Counted from the stretch's first letter, positions 1-9,458 are shown. The stretch is DNA of 64,000 bases from Heterorhizobium halophytocola (GCF_017873095.1 NZ_JAGGJU010000011.1:182417-246416); one strand, 5' to 3'. Translations and numbers: made by a program. Notes: generated from the sequence alone by a model not told the origin.

Positions 1-526
1 GGATATGCAGGGCCAGAACCTCGCCCAGCACGATTTCGCGCGACGCCCCGACCTCCAGCGTCACATGCCGGCGGCATTCGAAGGCGGCCGGCGCCTCGGC
101 GATATAGGGAGACTTCACATGGGTACCCGGGATCGCCGTCAGACCTGCCGCCGCCAGCTCGTCGACATCGCTCGGGAAAGCCACCGCCGTGGTGTTCATC
201 GCGGCCAGATTGTCGGCGCCGACGATGTTGACCGTGAACTCACCGGTGGCCCGGATGTTGTGGCCGGTGTCCTTGAAGGTCAGGTCGGCATGGTTCTCGA
301 CGCCGACCGCCAGCAGCGGCGGATCGGCCGACAGCACGCCGAAGAAGCTGAAAGGTGCCGCATTGACCCGGCCATCGCGGTCGACGGTGGTGATCCAGGC
401 GATCGGCCGCGGCACCACGGTGCCGATCAGCAGCTTGTAGCAGTCGCGAGGGCTGAGCGTGCGAAAATCGAAGCGGGTGAAGCGCCCGTCGTCCGACGGG
501 TGGGATGGGGGCTGGCTGTCGGACAT
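1..526 (-). CDS. Flavin reductase-like (FMN-binding split-barrel) protein, 3' part cut by window edge
   Basis: Reading the minus strand from an ATG at 524-526 gives an open frame of 175 codons that runs off the left edge. The start reads MSDSQPPSHP, followed by RDCYKLLIGTVVPRPIAWIT, then VNAAPFSFFGVLSADPPLL. This PRPIAW...G.N.APFSFF...S..PP pattern is typical of the flavin reductase-like domain family (DIM6/NTAB type), small cytoplasmic proteins that bind FMN and often reduce or oxidise flavin. Full-length members are about 200 residues, so most of the protein is present. It is divergent from asnO, with about 300 bases between them. The substrate cannot be told from sequence. Confidence 0.8.
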   Translation of the reverse strand, partial: MSDSQPPSHPSDDGRFTRFDFRTLSPRDCYKLLIGTVVPRPIAWITTVDRDGRVNAAPFSFFGVLSADPPLLAVGVENHADLTFKDTGHNIRATGEFTVNIVGADNLAAMNTTAVAFPSDVDELAAAGLTAIPGTHVKSPYIAEAPAAFECRRHVTLEVGASREIVLGEVLALHI

Positions 527-701
527 GATCTCGCAATTTTTTCGAGGCGGAGGGAACAAACCGCATCATGGAGCGATTGTGCAGTGCAATCAATGTCCCG
601 GACCCAAGATATCGCGTCCACGCAACGCCATCCTGTATTCGTCAGATATCGGAGCCGACCTCATGAACATCCGGCCAGCCTCATCCAATATCCGCCTGAA
701 T

Positions 702-730
702 TTGAAATCTACGGTTGGCTGGGCTACATA
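702..730 (+). promoter_or_regulatory. Predicted sigma-70-type promoter of asnO-ngg
   Basis: TTGAAA (702-707) and TACATA (725-730) are separated by exactly 17 bases, close to the sigma-70 consensus. Transcription would begin near 737-740, just ahead of the hairpin at 743-764 and about 90 bases before the asnO ATG. The rest of the 303-base space between the two divergent genes (527-829) shows no convincing gene. The promoter of the minus-strand gene was not located. Confidence 0.5.
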
Positions 731-742
731 GAATTTGAAGCG

Positions 743-768
743 AGGCGTGGACATCTCCACGCCTTTTT
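743..768 (+). terminator. Hairpin plus T-run in the asnO leader (terminator or attenuator)
   Basis: AGGCGTGGA (743-751) pairs perfectly with TCCACGCCT (756-764) across a four-base loop and runs into five T (764-768). This is the form of an intrinsic terminator on the + strand. No + strand gene precedes it, and it lies between the predicted promoter and the asnO start, so it may be a leader attenuator rather than a simple terminator. Confidence 0.6.
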
Positions 769-829
769 CCATTTGCATTCACCGGTACGTCGAACATTGC
801 CGGGTCAGAAGAAGGATATACTCACCGAT

Positions 830-2605
830 ATGTGTGGAATTGCCGGAGAGATCCGTTTTGATGGTTCGTTTGCCGATACCTCTGCTGTCGACAAGATGGC
901 TTGTGTTCTTGCACCGCGCGGCCCCGACGGTAGCGGCGTTCTGGCACGCGGGCCGGTCGCCTTCGGACACCGGCGCCTGAAGATCATCGACCTCTCCGAA
1001 AACGCTGCCCAGCCGATGGCCGATCCGGCGCTCGGCCTGACGATCGTGTTCAACGGCTGCATCTACAACTATCCGGAGCTTCGACAGGAACTGCAGGCCA
1101 AAGGCTATACCTTCTTCTCCGATGGCGACACCGAGGTGATCCTGAAAGCCTTTCACGCCTGGGGCGAGGATTGCGTCAACCGCTTTCACGGCATGTTCGC
1201 CTTTGCCATCCATGAGCGCGACACGGGCGCGGTGACGCTCGCCCGCGACCGGTTCGGCATCAAGCCCTTCTATCTCGCCGAAAACGGCAAGCGCCTGCGC
1301 TTCGCCTCCAGCCTGCCGGCCCTGCTCGCCGCCGGCGACATCGACACCGACGTCGACAAGGCGGCCCTGCACAACTACATGAGCTTCCACGCCGTCGTGC
1401 CGCCGCCGCGCACCATCCTGAAGGGCGTGCGCAAGCTTCCCCCAGCCACCATTCGCCGGATCGAGAGTGACGGCACCAGCCGCGAGCGCCGATACTGGAA
1501 CCCCTCCTATCTGCGGCGTGCCGAAGATGCCGGTCTCACCCGCAACGACTGGCGCGACCGGGTACTGGAAAGCCTGCGCACCGCCGTACGGCGCCGCATG
1601 GTCGCCGACGTGCCGGTCGGCGTGCTGCTGTCGGGCGGCGTCGATTCCAGCCTGATCGTCGGCCTGCTCGCCGAAGAAGGCCAGAAGGGCCTGATGACCT
1701 TCTCGATCGGCTTTGAAGAAGCAAACGGCGAAAAGGGCGACGAATTCGTCTATTCCGACCTGATCGCCAAGCGCTTCGAGACCGATCACCGCAAGATCTT
1801 CGTGCCGGCGAGCGACCTGATGAGCCACCTGCCCGACACGATCCGCGCGCAGTCCGAGCCGATGGTCTCCTACGACAATATCGGCTTCTACCTGCTGTCG
1901 CGCGAGGTCTCCAAGCACATCAAGGTGGTGCAGTCCGGCCAAGGCGCCGACGAGGTGTTTGCCGGCTATCACTGGTATCCGCCGCTGCTGAGCTCGACCG
2001 ACGTCGTCAGCGACTATGCCAAGGTGTTCTTCGACCGCAGCCACGCGACGCTTGCCACCCAGATTTCGCCGGAATGGATGGCGGAAGAAGACGAGAGCCT
2101 GGAGCTGGTGCGGGCCCACCTGATGGGACCGAATGCCGAGACGCCGGTCGACCGCGCGCTGCGGCTCGATTCCGAAGTGATGCTGGTCGACGACCCGGTC
2201 AAGCGGGTCGACAACATGACCATGGCCTGGGGCCTGGAGGCGCGCGTGCCCTTCCTCGACCACGAACTGGTCGAACTGGCGGCCACCATCCCGCCGGAAT
2301 TCAAGCTTGCCGACAACGGCAAGGGTGTATTGAAGGATGCAGCACGGCTGGTCGTGCCGAGCGAGGTGATCGACCGCAAGAAGGGCTATTTCCCGGTGCC
2401 GCAGCTCAAATATATCCAAGGCCCCTTTCTCGACATGGTCCGCGATGCGCTGACCTCGCAGAAGGCGCGCGAACGCGGCCTGTTCCAGACCAAGTGGCTC
2501 GATCAGCTGTTTGCCGATCCGGCTGCCCATATCACCCCGCTGCGTGGCTCCGAACTCTGGCAGGCCGCGCTTCTCGAAATGTGGTTGCAAGAGCATCAGA
2601 TCTGA
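830..2605 (+). CDS. asnO: N-acetylglutaminylglutamine amidotransferase (asparagine synthetase B-like)
   Basis: This 591-residue protein has the class II glutamine amidotransferase layout. It begins MCGIAGE, so Cys2 is the nucleophile once Met is removed, which fixes the start. The C-terminal synthetase half has the ATP pyrophosphatase loop SGGVDSS near residue 268. AsnB-like enzymes next to ngg amidate N-acetylglutaminylglutamine to make NAGGN, an osmoprotectant described in Sinorhizobium and Pseudomonas. The gene is followed nine bases later by ngg. The frame is open far upstream, but the extra residues have no family resemblance, and GAAGAAGG just before 830 serves as ribosome binding site. 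Assignment to NAGGN rather than asparagine synthesis rests on the neighbour. Confidence 0.9.
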   Translation: MCGIAGEIRFDGSFADTSAVDKMACVLAPRGPDGSGVLARGPVAFGHRRLKIIDLSENAAQPMADPALGLTIVFNGCIYNYPELRQELQAKGYTFFSDGDTEVILKAFHAWGEDCVNRFHGMFAFAIHERDTGAVTLARDRFGIKPFYLAENGKRLRFASSLPALLAAGDIDTDVDKAALHNYMSFHAVVPPPRTILKGVRKLPPATIRRIESDGTSRERRYWNPSYLRRAEDAGLTRNDWRDRVLESLRTAVRRRMVADVPVGVLLSGGVDSSLIVGLLAEEGQKGLMTFSIGFEEANGEKGDEFVYSDLIAKRFETDHRKIFVPASDLMSHLPDTIRAQSEPMVSYDNIGFYLLSREVSKHIKVVQSGQGADEVFAGYHWYPPLLSSTDVVSDYAKVFFDRSHATLATQISPEWMAEEDESLELVRAHLMGPNAETPVDRALRLDSEVMLVDDPVKRVDNMTMAWGLEARVPFLDHELVELAATIPPEFKLADNGKGVLKDAARLVVPSEVIDRKKGYFPVPQLKYIQGPFLDMVRDALTSQKARERGLFQTKWLDQLFADPAAHITPLRGSELWQAALLEMWLQEHQI

Positions 2606-2614
2606 GGCCTGCCC

Positions 2615-4444
2615 ATGTCGGATTCGAAGAAACAGCCTCCGGCCGCCTCACGCGGTCGTGACGTCGATGGCCAGCGCCTGAAGCGCATGCGCGAGACCGG
2701 TGCGAAACCGCCGATCAGCCAGCCCAACCAGAAGTCCGAGGGATGGAAGCCGGACTTCACGCTCGATTGCGGTTGGGGACGGCTGGTGTTCGCCCAGACC
2801 TTCGATCAGCTTTCCGACGTGGCCGGCGCGCTGCGCGAGGAAAAGGCCGACCGGCGCGACATCGCGGTTTATGTGCGCGATCCGCATGTGCTGCTGGCCA
2901 GCGCCCCGCTGGAAGTCTTTCTCGACCCCTCGCACACCTATCGGCTGAACCTGTCGAGCTACCGACCGTCGAAGAAGACGCCGAAAGGCTATTTCATCCG
3001 CCGGCTGACCTCCCGCGCGGACGCGGTGGCGATCAACCGCATCTATGCCTCGCGCGGCATGGTGCAGGTACCGCCGGACTTCTTCTGGTCGCAGCGTGAT
3101 GCCCGCTCGATGATCTATTTCGTCGCCGAAGACGAGCGCACCGGCGAGATCCTGGGCACGGCGACCGGGGTCGACCATGCCCAGGCGTTCGGCGATCCCG
3201 AGCGCGGCTACTCGCTCTGGTGCCTGGCCGTCGATCCGCAGGCGCGCCATCCCGGCATCGGCGAAGCCCTGGTGCGGCGCCTGGCCGAATATGCCGAGGC
3301 ACGGGGCTCTGCCTTTCTCGATCTTTCAGTACTGCACGACAATGTGCAGGCGACAGCGCTTTACGAGAAGCTCGGTTTCCAGCGGGTGCAGTTCTTCTCC
3401 GTCAAGCGGCGCAACTCGATCAACGAGCGGCTCTATACCGGACCGGAGACCGACGACGGGCTGAACCCCTATGCCACGATCATCGTGCGCGAGGCGCGCC
3501 GCCGCGGCATTCAGGTGGAGATCCTGGATGCACCCGGCGGCTTTTTCCGGCTGACCCAGGGCGGCGTGTCCGTACGCTGCCGCGAAAGCCTCTCCGAGCA
3601 TACCTCCGCCGTCGCCATGTCGATCTGCGACGACAAGGCGACCACGCGACGGGTGGTCGAACAGGCCGGCGTCAAGGTCCCGCCGCAGATCAGCGCCGAT
3701 GCGGACGAGGACAGGATCGCCGCGTTCCTCGAGGAACACGGCCGGCTCGTGGTCAAGCCTGCACGGGGCGAACAGGGCCGCGGCATATCGATCGGCCTGA
3801 CCAGCATGGAAGAAATCGCCGACGCGATCGAGGTCGCCAAGCAGACCTCGAACGACGTGCTGATCGAGGCCATGGTCGAAGGGCATGACCTGCGTCTCGT
3901 GGTCATCAACTACAAGCTGGTCGCGGCCGCGATCCGCCGTCCACCCTTCATCATCGGCGACGGCCAGAGCACGGTTGCCGAACTAATTGCCGCCCAGAGC
4001 CGGCGCCGGGAAGCCGCCACCGGCGGGGAATCGAAGATCCCGATCGACGGCGAGACCCAGCGCACCATCGCCGCGGCCGGCAAGAGCCTCGACAGCGTGC
4101 TCGCGCTCAACGAGGAACTGACGGTGCGCAAGGCCGCCAACCTGCACACCGGGGGCACCATTCACGATGTCACCGGCGAGGTGCATCCGGCGCTGGTCGA
4201 AGCGGCTACCAAGGCCGCCCGGGCAATCGACATTCCGGTCGTCGGCATAGACTTCATGACGAAGTCGCCGCGCGAGCCGGACTATGCCTTCATCGAGGCA
4301 AACGAACGCCCGGGGCTTGCCAACCACGAACCGCAACCGACCGTCGAACGCTTCATCGATCTGTTGTTTCCGCTCTCCATGCCCGAGCCGACGCGGCAGG
4401 CCTTGCGCAAGGGCAGCCGGGCCGGTGAAAAGACCAAGGGCTGA
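2615..4444 (+). CDS. ngg: N-acetylglutaminylglutamine synthetase (GNAT plus ATP-grasp)
   Basis: This 609-residue fusion has a GNAT acetyltransferase domain (roughly residues 120-280, with the acetyl-CoA loop region LAVDPQARHPGIGEALVRRL) followed by an ATP-grasp ligase domain (roughly 310-590, with VVKPARGEQGRGI and the metal-binding end FIEANERPGL). This pairing is the hallmark of NAGGN synthetases, which acetylate glutamine and ligate it to a second glutamine. It forms an operon with asnO (nine-base gap). The M42-family peptidase gene that often accompanies NAGGN clusters is not visible downstream; an oxidoreductase gene follows instead. Confidence 0.9.
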   Translation: MSDSKKQPPAASRGRDVDGQRLKRMRETGAKPPISQPNQKSEGWKPDFTLDCGWGRLVFAQTFDQLSDVAGALREEKADRRDIAVYVRDPHVLLASAPLEVFLDPSHTYRLNLSSYRPSKKTPKGYFIRRLTSRADAVAINRIYASRGMVQVPPDFFWSQRDARSMIYFVAEDERTGEILGTATGVDHAQAFGDPERGYSLWCLAVDPQARHPGIGEALVRRLAEYAEARGSAFLDLSVLHDNVQATALYEKLGFQRVQFFSVKRRNSINERLYTGPETDDGLNPYATIIVREARRRGIQVEILDAPGGFFRLTQGGVSVRCRESLSEHTSAVAMSICDDKATTRRVVEQAGVKVPPQISADADEDRIAAFLEEHGRLVVKPARGEQGRGISIGLTSMEEIADAIEVAKQTSNDVLIEAMVEGHDLRLVVINYKLVAAAIRRPPFIIGDGQSTVAELIAAQSRRREAATGGESKIPIDGETQRTIAAAGKSLDSVLALNEELTVRKAANLHTGGTIHDVTGEVHPALVEAATKAARAIDIPVVGIDFMTKSPREPDYAFIEANERPGLANHEPQPTVERFIDLLFPLSMPEPTRQALRKGSRAGEKTKG

Positions 4445-4601
4445 GCGCAGGCGAACACCCTGAGGTTTTCGAGGGCTGTCAGCCACAGCGCGGACGGCCC
4501 TCCTCCTTCCGGATGCTATCGGCGCGGGGGCGAATCCGGCTAAGGCTCTCTTGGGAACGGCTGTCGCGTCCAGCGCAGCCGAAGCTTTGGAGGGAGCGAG
4601 G

Positions 4602-5603
4602 ATGGCAAGAACACGCGTGGGGATCATCGGGCTCGGCATGGCCGCCGGCCATCATGCCCGTAGCCTGATCGATCTGAAAGACGAGGTGGAGGTCGTGGCC
4701 GCCTTCAGCCCGACCGAGGCGCGACGCAGCCGCTTCTGCGAACAATACGGCCTGCCGGTCACCGGCAATGTGGACGACATCTTCGACGCCGATACGGTCG
4801 ATGCCGTGCTGATCCTGACACCGCCGAACACCCATCTCGAACTGGTCGAGCGCGCCGCGGCGGTTGGCCAGCATATCCTGCTGGAGAAACCGCTGGATGT
4901 GTCGCTCGAGCGGGCTAAGGCGATCGTCTCGGCGGCCGACGAAGCCGGCGTGTTGTTGTCCATCGTCTTCCAGAACCGCTTCCGCTCGTCCTACAGGACG
5001 CTGGAGGCATTGCTGCGATCGGGCGAGCTCGGCACCATCCTCGAGGCCTCCGCCAGCATCCGCAACTGGCGGCCTCAGAGCTATTACGACGAGCCGGGTC
5101 GCGGCACGCTTGCCCGCGACGGCGGCGGGGTGCTGTTGACGCAGGGCATTCACACGATCGACCTGCTCCTCAATCTGGCGGGACAACCGCAGGATATCGC
5201 AGCCTTTGCCCGCACCACACCGGTCCACACGATGGAGACGGAGGATCTTGTCAGCGGGGCCTTCGCGTTCGAAAACGGCGCCAGCGGCACCCTGATGGCG
5301 ACCACCTGCGCCTATCCGGGCTATCCCGAGCGGATTGAACTGATCTGCACCAGGGGCACGGCCGTGCTGACCGGTGACAGTCTGGAGGCGCATCTGCGGG
5401 ATGGACGCGCGATCGTCGAAAGCGCCACGGGCTCTGCCGGCTTCAAGGCCGACCCTATGGCCTTCGGTCATGAGCTGCACCGCGCGCTGATTGCCGACTT
5501 CCTCGCCGCCGTGCGCGGGCAGCGCCCGCCGATGGTCTCCGGCAACGACGCCCTGCGGGCTCACACCTTCATCGACGCCATACTGGCGAGCGGCAAACGC
5601 TGA
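4602..5603 (+). CDS. Gfo/Idh/MocA-family NAD(P)-dependent oxidoreductase
   Basis: The protein is 333 residues. It starts MARTRVGIIGLGMAAGHH with the Rossmann GxGxxxxxH pattern and has the family signature EKPLDVSLERA near residue 92, where the Lys is the usual catalytic residue. A C-terminal alpha/beta domain follows. Family members oxidise or reduce sugars, inositols and related hydroxy compounds with NAD(P). The ATG at 4602 is preferred over an upstream TTG because GGAGG lies just before it at about 4590. It stands alone, 157 bases after ngg, and is followed by a bidirectional terminator. The substrate is unknown. Confidence 0.88.
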   Translation: MARTRVGIIGLGMAAGHHARSLIDLKDEVEVVAAFSPTEARRSRFCEQYGLPVTGNVDDIFDADTVDAVLILTPPNTHLELVERAAAVGQHILLEKPLDVSLERAKAIVSAADEAGVLLSIVFQNRFRSSYRTLEALLRSGELGTILEASASIRNWRPQSYYDEPGRGTLARDGGGVLLTQGIHTIDLLLNLAGQPQDIAAFARTTPVHTMETEDLVSGAFAFENGASGTLMATTCAYPGYPERIELICTRGTAVLTGDSLEAHLRDGRAIVESATGSAGFKADPMAFGHELHRALIADFLAAVRGQRPPMVSGNDALRAHTFIDAILASGKR

Positions 5604-5636
5604 GCCCGGGCGCCGCCGTTCGACACGGCAGAACGA

Positions 5637-5680
5637 AAAATGGCCCGCCATGCGTCTGTGTCACGGCGGGCCATTGGCGT
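5637..5680. terminator. Bidirectional intrinsic terminator between convergent genes
   Basis: AATGGCCCGCC (5639-5649) pairs perfectly with GGCGGGCCATT (5665-5675). An A-run precedes the stem, which gives a T-run after the hairpin on the minus strand, and TTTTC follows shortly on the plus strand. It lies exactly between the oxidoreductase stop (5603) and the cytochrome c stop (5699), so it can end both convergent transcripts. Confidence 0.8.
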
Positions 5681-5698
5681 TTTCGGCAGAACGCTGCG

Positions 5699-7036
5699 TT
5701 ACCGCATCTGCAGCACGATCGGGTTGCTGCTCGCCGGATCGGTGCTTTCGCGCAGCGTCTTTACCTCGTCTGCCGTGACCGGCCCACCGGTATTGCCCCA
5801 GTTCGAACGGACATAGGAGAGCACGTCGGCGATCTGCCGGTCGTCCAGCTGGCCGCGATAGGGGGGCATGCGGTAGGCATCCGGCACGCCGGCCGTCACA
5901 ACGCGGCCCGAACCGTTGAGCGTCGCATTGATCTGCGAGGCGTTCTCGCTGGTGAGCGAGGACGTGGCGCCGGCAAGCGGCGGGATCCACTGGTTCTTAC
6001 CCCTGCCGTCCGGCCCGTGACAGAAGCTGCACTTGGCGGCGAATGTCTGGGCACCGGGCGTCGACGTGACCTCCCCGGCCGATGCCGTCTCGACATATTC
6101 CCACTTTTTGCCGTCACGGTCGGGATCGCCCGGCAGCGACTTCAGATAGTGGCCGATCGCCTTCAGGTCGTCATCGGTCATGAACTGGGTGGAGTTGTTA
6201 TAGGCCTCGGTCATCGAACCGAAGACGACGGCATGCTCATTGCGGCCCTTCTGCAGGAAGGCGACGATATCGTCCTCGCTCCAGCGGCCGAGACCGGTAT
6301 TGTGGTCCTGGCGCAGGCTCGGCGCGTACCAGCCATCGAGCAGGCCGCCCGAGAGATATTGCGGATCGCTTTCATCCAATGCCTTCTCGTTCATCGCCAT
6401 GCCGCGCGGCGTATGACAGCTGCCGCAATGGCCAGGCCCCTGCACCAGATAGGCGCCGCGGTTCCAGAGGTCGTCCTGGTCGGATTTCGGCTGGTAGCGA
6501 CCGCTATCGGTGAAGACCACGTTCCACATCGCAAGCGGCCAGCGCATGTTCATCGGTGCGGGAATGTCCGACGGCTTGTCTTCCTGCCGGACCGGTTCGA
6601 CCTGATGCATGAAATAGGCGTAGAGCGCCTCGATCTCGTCGTCGCTCATCTTCACATAGGACGGATAGGGCATGGCCGGATAAATCCGATGGCCGTCGCG
6701 CGCGACGCCCTTGCGCACCGCGCGATCGAAGTCGGCCAGCGTATAGGCGCCGATGCCGGTATCCTTGTCGGGCGTGATATTGGTGGCGAAGATCGAGCCG
6801 AGCGGCGTGCCCATTTCAAGGCCGCCGGCGAAAGGCTTCGATTTCGGCGTGCTGTGGCAGGCCACGCAGTCTGCGAGCCGGGCGACATATTCGCCCTTCT
6901 GCAGGATATCGTCGGACGGCGATGCGGCGGCGGCGGTGTCGTCGAAGGGCGACGATGGCATGCGGTTGACGAACCAGGTCATGCCACCGCCGATGACGAT
7001 GATGACCAGCAGGAGGATCAGTAGGATCTTTTTCAA
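5699..7036 (-). CDS. Membrane-anchored triheme cytochrome c, electron-accepting subunit of a molybdenum hydroxylase
   Basis: This 445-residue protein has an N-terminal membrane segment (residues about 3-22) and three CxxCH heme c sites: CVACH near 58, CGSCH near 206 and CSFCH near 337. That is the layout of cytochrome subunits of periplasmic alcohol or aldehyde dehydrogenases, which pass electrons to the respiratory chain. It lies downstream of the molybdopterin and 2Fe-2S subunits on the same strand, so it should take electrons from them. The start is TTG (7034-7036); no ATG in frame gives a better signal segment. The 154-base spacer before it contains a strong hairpin. Confidence 0.88.
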   Translation of the reverse strand: MKKILLILLLVIIVIGGGMTWFVNRMPSSPFDDTAAAASPSDDILQKGEYVARLADCVACHSTPKSKPFAGGLEMGTPLGSIFATNITPDKDTGIGAYTLADFDRAVRKGVARDGHRIYPAMPYPSYVKMSDDEIEALYAYFMHQVEPVRQEDKPSDIPAPMNMRWPLAMWNVVFTDSGRYQPKSDQDDLWNRGAYLVQGPGHCGSCHTPRGMAMNEKALDESDPQYLSGGLLDGWYAPSLRQDHNTGLGRWSEDDIVAFLQKGRNEHAVVFGSMTEAYNNSTQFMTDDDLKAIGHYLKSLPGDPDRDGKKWEYVETASAGEVTSTPGAQTFAAKCSFCHGPDGRGKNQWIPPLAGATSSLTSENASQINATLNGSGRVVTAGVPDAYRMPPYRGQLDDRQIADVLSYVRSNWGNTGGPVTADEVKTLRESTDPASSNPIVLQMR

Positions 7037-7119
7037 GGGAAGCCCGCCTCTTTGGGGATGCTTTCACATTCAGGGGTGGAAGAGCAGACATCGGACGATC
7101 GACCGTTTTCCAGCCGCTT

Positions 7120-7154
7120 CACCTCCCGCGACCGGAAACCGGTTGCGGGAGGTG
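7120..7154. promoter_or_regulatory. Strong hairpin inside the molybdenum hydroxylase operon
   Basis: The arms at 7120-7135 and 7139-7154 pair over about 16 bases with one mismatch and a three-base loop. The hairpin falls between the molybdopterin subunit stop and the cytochrome start. No T-run follows on the minus strand, so it looks more like a processing or stability element than a full terminator. Confidence 0.5.
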
Positions 7155-7190
7155 TAGGATGATGTCTGCCGGGGCGCAGCGTGTCGCGCC

Positions 7191-9458
7191 TCAGCTATCG
7201 AATTGATAGTTCTTCAGCGGCATGCTGCGGATCCGCTGACCGGTGAGGGTCGAGACCGCATTGGCGACGGCCGGCGGAATGGCCGGCAGGCCGGGTTCCC
7301 CGATGCCGCCCATCTTCTCCCCGCTTTCGATGATCTGCACATGGACGCGCGGCATGCGGTCCGGCGGCAGGATCGGGTAGAGATCGTAGTTGCGGGCGAG
7401 CGGTTCGCCGTTCTCGTAGACGGTTTCCTCCAGCAGCACCTGCGACAGGCCGAGCGCGGTCGCCGAATTGATCTGCGCCTTGATGATCGCCGGATTGACG
7501 ATGCTGCCGGGGTCGATGACCTCCCAGACATCGTGCACCACCACTTCCCCGTTCCGGATGGAAACCTCGGCGATCGCGGCCGTATGGCTGCCGAAGGGCG
7601 ACGCCATGGCCACGCCGCGGGCACGGCGCGTACCGTCTTGCGCGGTGAACGGTCCCCGCTTCCAGCCGCCGGACAGATCGCCGACGGTCTTCAGCAGCTT
7701 CGACAGCCGGTCATTGCCCTCCAGCAGCTTCATCCGCAGCTCGTACGGATCCTTGCCGCCCTTGTCGGCCATCTCGTCGAGGAAGCTTTCATAGAGAAAG
7801 TCGTTCATCGAATTGCCGACCGAGCGCCAATAGGCAAGCTGGGTCGGGTTCTCGACGAAGACCTGGGCGATGCGTCGATTGGGGATCGCATAGGGCTTCT
7901 CGGTCAGGCCCTCGACCGCCATCGGGTCTAGCTTGTTGTCGTCATGACCCGACAGCGCCTCGGACGGGCCCTCGCAGGCGCTGATCGCCTCGATCGCAAC
8001 CGGCATGCCGTCATCATCGAGCGCACCACGGAAGCGCACCGCCGCCATCGGCCGCAGCGGATCGCGCAGGAACTCTTCCTCACGGGACCAGATCAGCTTG
8101 ATCGGCCGCTTGGTCTCCTGGGCGAGCTGGATTGCCTGCGGATAGGGATTGGCCGCCGCATAGAGGAAGTGGCGACCGAAGAACCCGCCGAGAAGCGGGC
8201 TGTGGATATTGATTTTGGCGGCATCCAGTCCGGTCTGCTTGGCGATATCCGCCTGATACTGCTCCGGCGCCTGGTTCGGCATCCAGACGTCGAGCGTGCC
8301 GTCATCGTTGAAGCGGGCGAGCGTGGACGGCGGCTCCAGCTGCGCATGGTGCAGGTACTGGCTGCGATAGGTGGCCGACACCACGCTCTTTGAATCCTTC
8401 AGCACGCCGGTGGCGTCGCCTTCGTTCTCGGCTTCCTTGCCCTGGCCCGTCTCATTGGCCAGGCGGTCGCTGAAGGCAGCCGTCGAGAAGTCGGCCGGCA
8501 TGTTGCGGGCGCCCTTCATCAGTTGCTCGTCGCCGGGTTCGACCCAGTCGACCTGCAGCGCTTCGGCACCGCGCTTGGCATTCCACCAGCGTTCGGCGAC
8601 AACGGCAACCGCGCCCGGCAGCGTGTGGACGGATTCCACGCCGGTCATGCCCTTGACCTGATCCGCGTTGCGGATCTTGCCAACCGTCATGCCGAGACGC
8701 GGCGCGTGCTGGACGGCGGCATGCAGCATGCCGTCGACCTTGCAGTCGATGCCGAAGATCGCCCGGCCGGTCGACTTGTCGGCGATGTCGAGACGCTTGA
8801 CCGGCTGGCGGATCCAGCGGAACTGGCTCGGATCGCGCAGCTTGACGCTGTCGGCGGCCGGGACCGGCAGGTCCATCGCGTCGCCGGCGACGTCGCCGTA
8901 ATTCATCGTCCGGTTAGAGGCGGCGTGGATCACCTGGCCCGGCTTGGTGTCGAGCTCACCAACCGGAACGTCGAGACGGGCGGCAGCCGCCTGCAGGATC
9001 ATCTGGCGGGCGGAGGCACCGAGCTTGCGCATCGTGTCATAGCTTGTGCGTACCGACATGCTGCCGCCGGTGATCCGCATCTTGCCGAAGACCACCAGAT
9101 AATCGGGGCCGGCGGGCGCATTCTCGACGATGAAGGACTGCGGGTCCATGTCGAGTTCCTCGCCGACGATTTGCGCCATGGCGGTGAACACGCCCTGCCC
9201 GCCTTCGACGAAGGGGCTGAGCAGTCGAACCGTGTTGTCGGGGCGAATTTCGAGGAAGGCGGGGACGCGGGTGCCGGGCGCCACTTTTTCCGCCGCCTGC
9301 TGGGCGCGGGCGGGGCTGACCGGAATGCCGAAGCCGAGCACCAGCGCGCCGGCCGTAACACCGGCCGACGATAGCAGGAAGCCGCGGCGGGACAGGTTGA
9401 CCGGCGCGCCGGTCGGAAGCTCGGACGCGATATCGAGAGACTGTTTCATGTCGTTCAC
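7191..9458 (-). CDS. Xanthine dehydrogenase-family molybdopterin-binding subunit (isoquinoline/aldehyde oxidoreductase type), Tat-exported
   Basis: This 755-residue protein has a twin-arginine signal near residue 24 (SRRGFLLSSAG) followed by a hydrophobic stretch ending PARA, so it is expected to be exported folded with its cofactor. The rest matches the large subunit of IorB-like molybdenum hydroxylases, which oxidise N-heterocycles or aldehydes using water. Its GTG start (9456-9458) overlaps the TGA of the 2Fe-2S subunit, showing translational coupling. Together with the 2Fe-2S and triheme cytochrome subunits it makes a three-part periplasmic dehydrogenase. The substrate cannot be fixed from sequence. 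Confidence 0.9.
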   Translation of the reverse strand: MNDMKQSLDIASELPTGAPVNLSRRGFLLSSAGVTAGALVLGFGIPVSPARAQQAAEKVAPGTRVPAFLEIRPDNTVRLLSPFVEGGQGVFTAMAQIVGEELDMDPQSFIVENAPAGPDYLVVFGKMRITGGSMSVRTSYDTMRKLGASARQMILQAAAARLDVPVGELDTKPGQVIHAASNRTMNYGDVAGDAMDLPVPAADSVKLRDPSQFRWIRQPVKRLDIADKSTGRAIFGIDCKVDGMLHAAVQHAPRLGMTVGKIRNADQVKGMTGVESVHTLPGAVAVVAERWWNAKRGAEALQVDWVEPGDEQLMKGARNMPADFSTAAFSDRLANETGQGKEAENEGDATGVLKDSKSVVSATYRSQYLHHAQLEPPSTLARFNDDGTLDVWMPNQAPEQYQADIAKQTGLDAAKINIHSPLLGGFFGRHFLYAAANPYPQAIQLAQETKRPIKLIWSREEEFLRDPLRPMAAVRFRGALDDDGMPVAIEAISACEGPSEALSGHDDNKLDPMAVEGLTEKPYAIPNRRIAQVFVENPTQLAYWRSVGNSMNDFLYESFLDEMADKGGKDPYELRMKLLEGNDRLSKLLKTVGDLSGGWKRGPFTAQDGTRRARGVAMASPFGSHTAAIAEVSIRNGEVVVHDVWEVIDPGSIVNPAIIKAQINSATALGLSQVLLEETVYENGEPLARNYDLYPILPPDRMPRVHVQIIESGEKMGGIGEPGLPAIPPAVANAVSTLTGQRIRSMPLKNYQFDS

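Noticed and set aside
5..829. Possible 275-codon N-terminal extension of asnO.
   Set aside because: The extension is antisense to the flavin-reductase-like gene and would bury the catalytic Cys that must follow the initiator Met.
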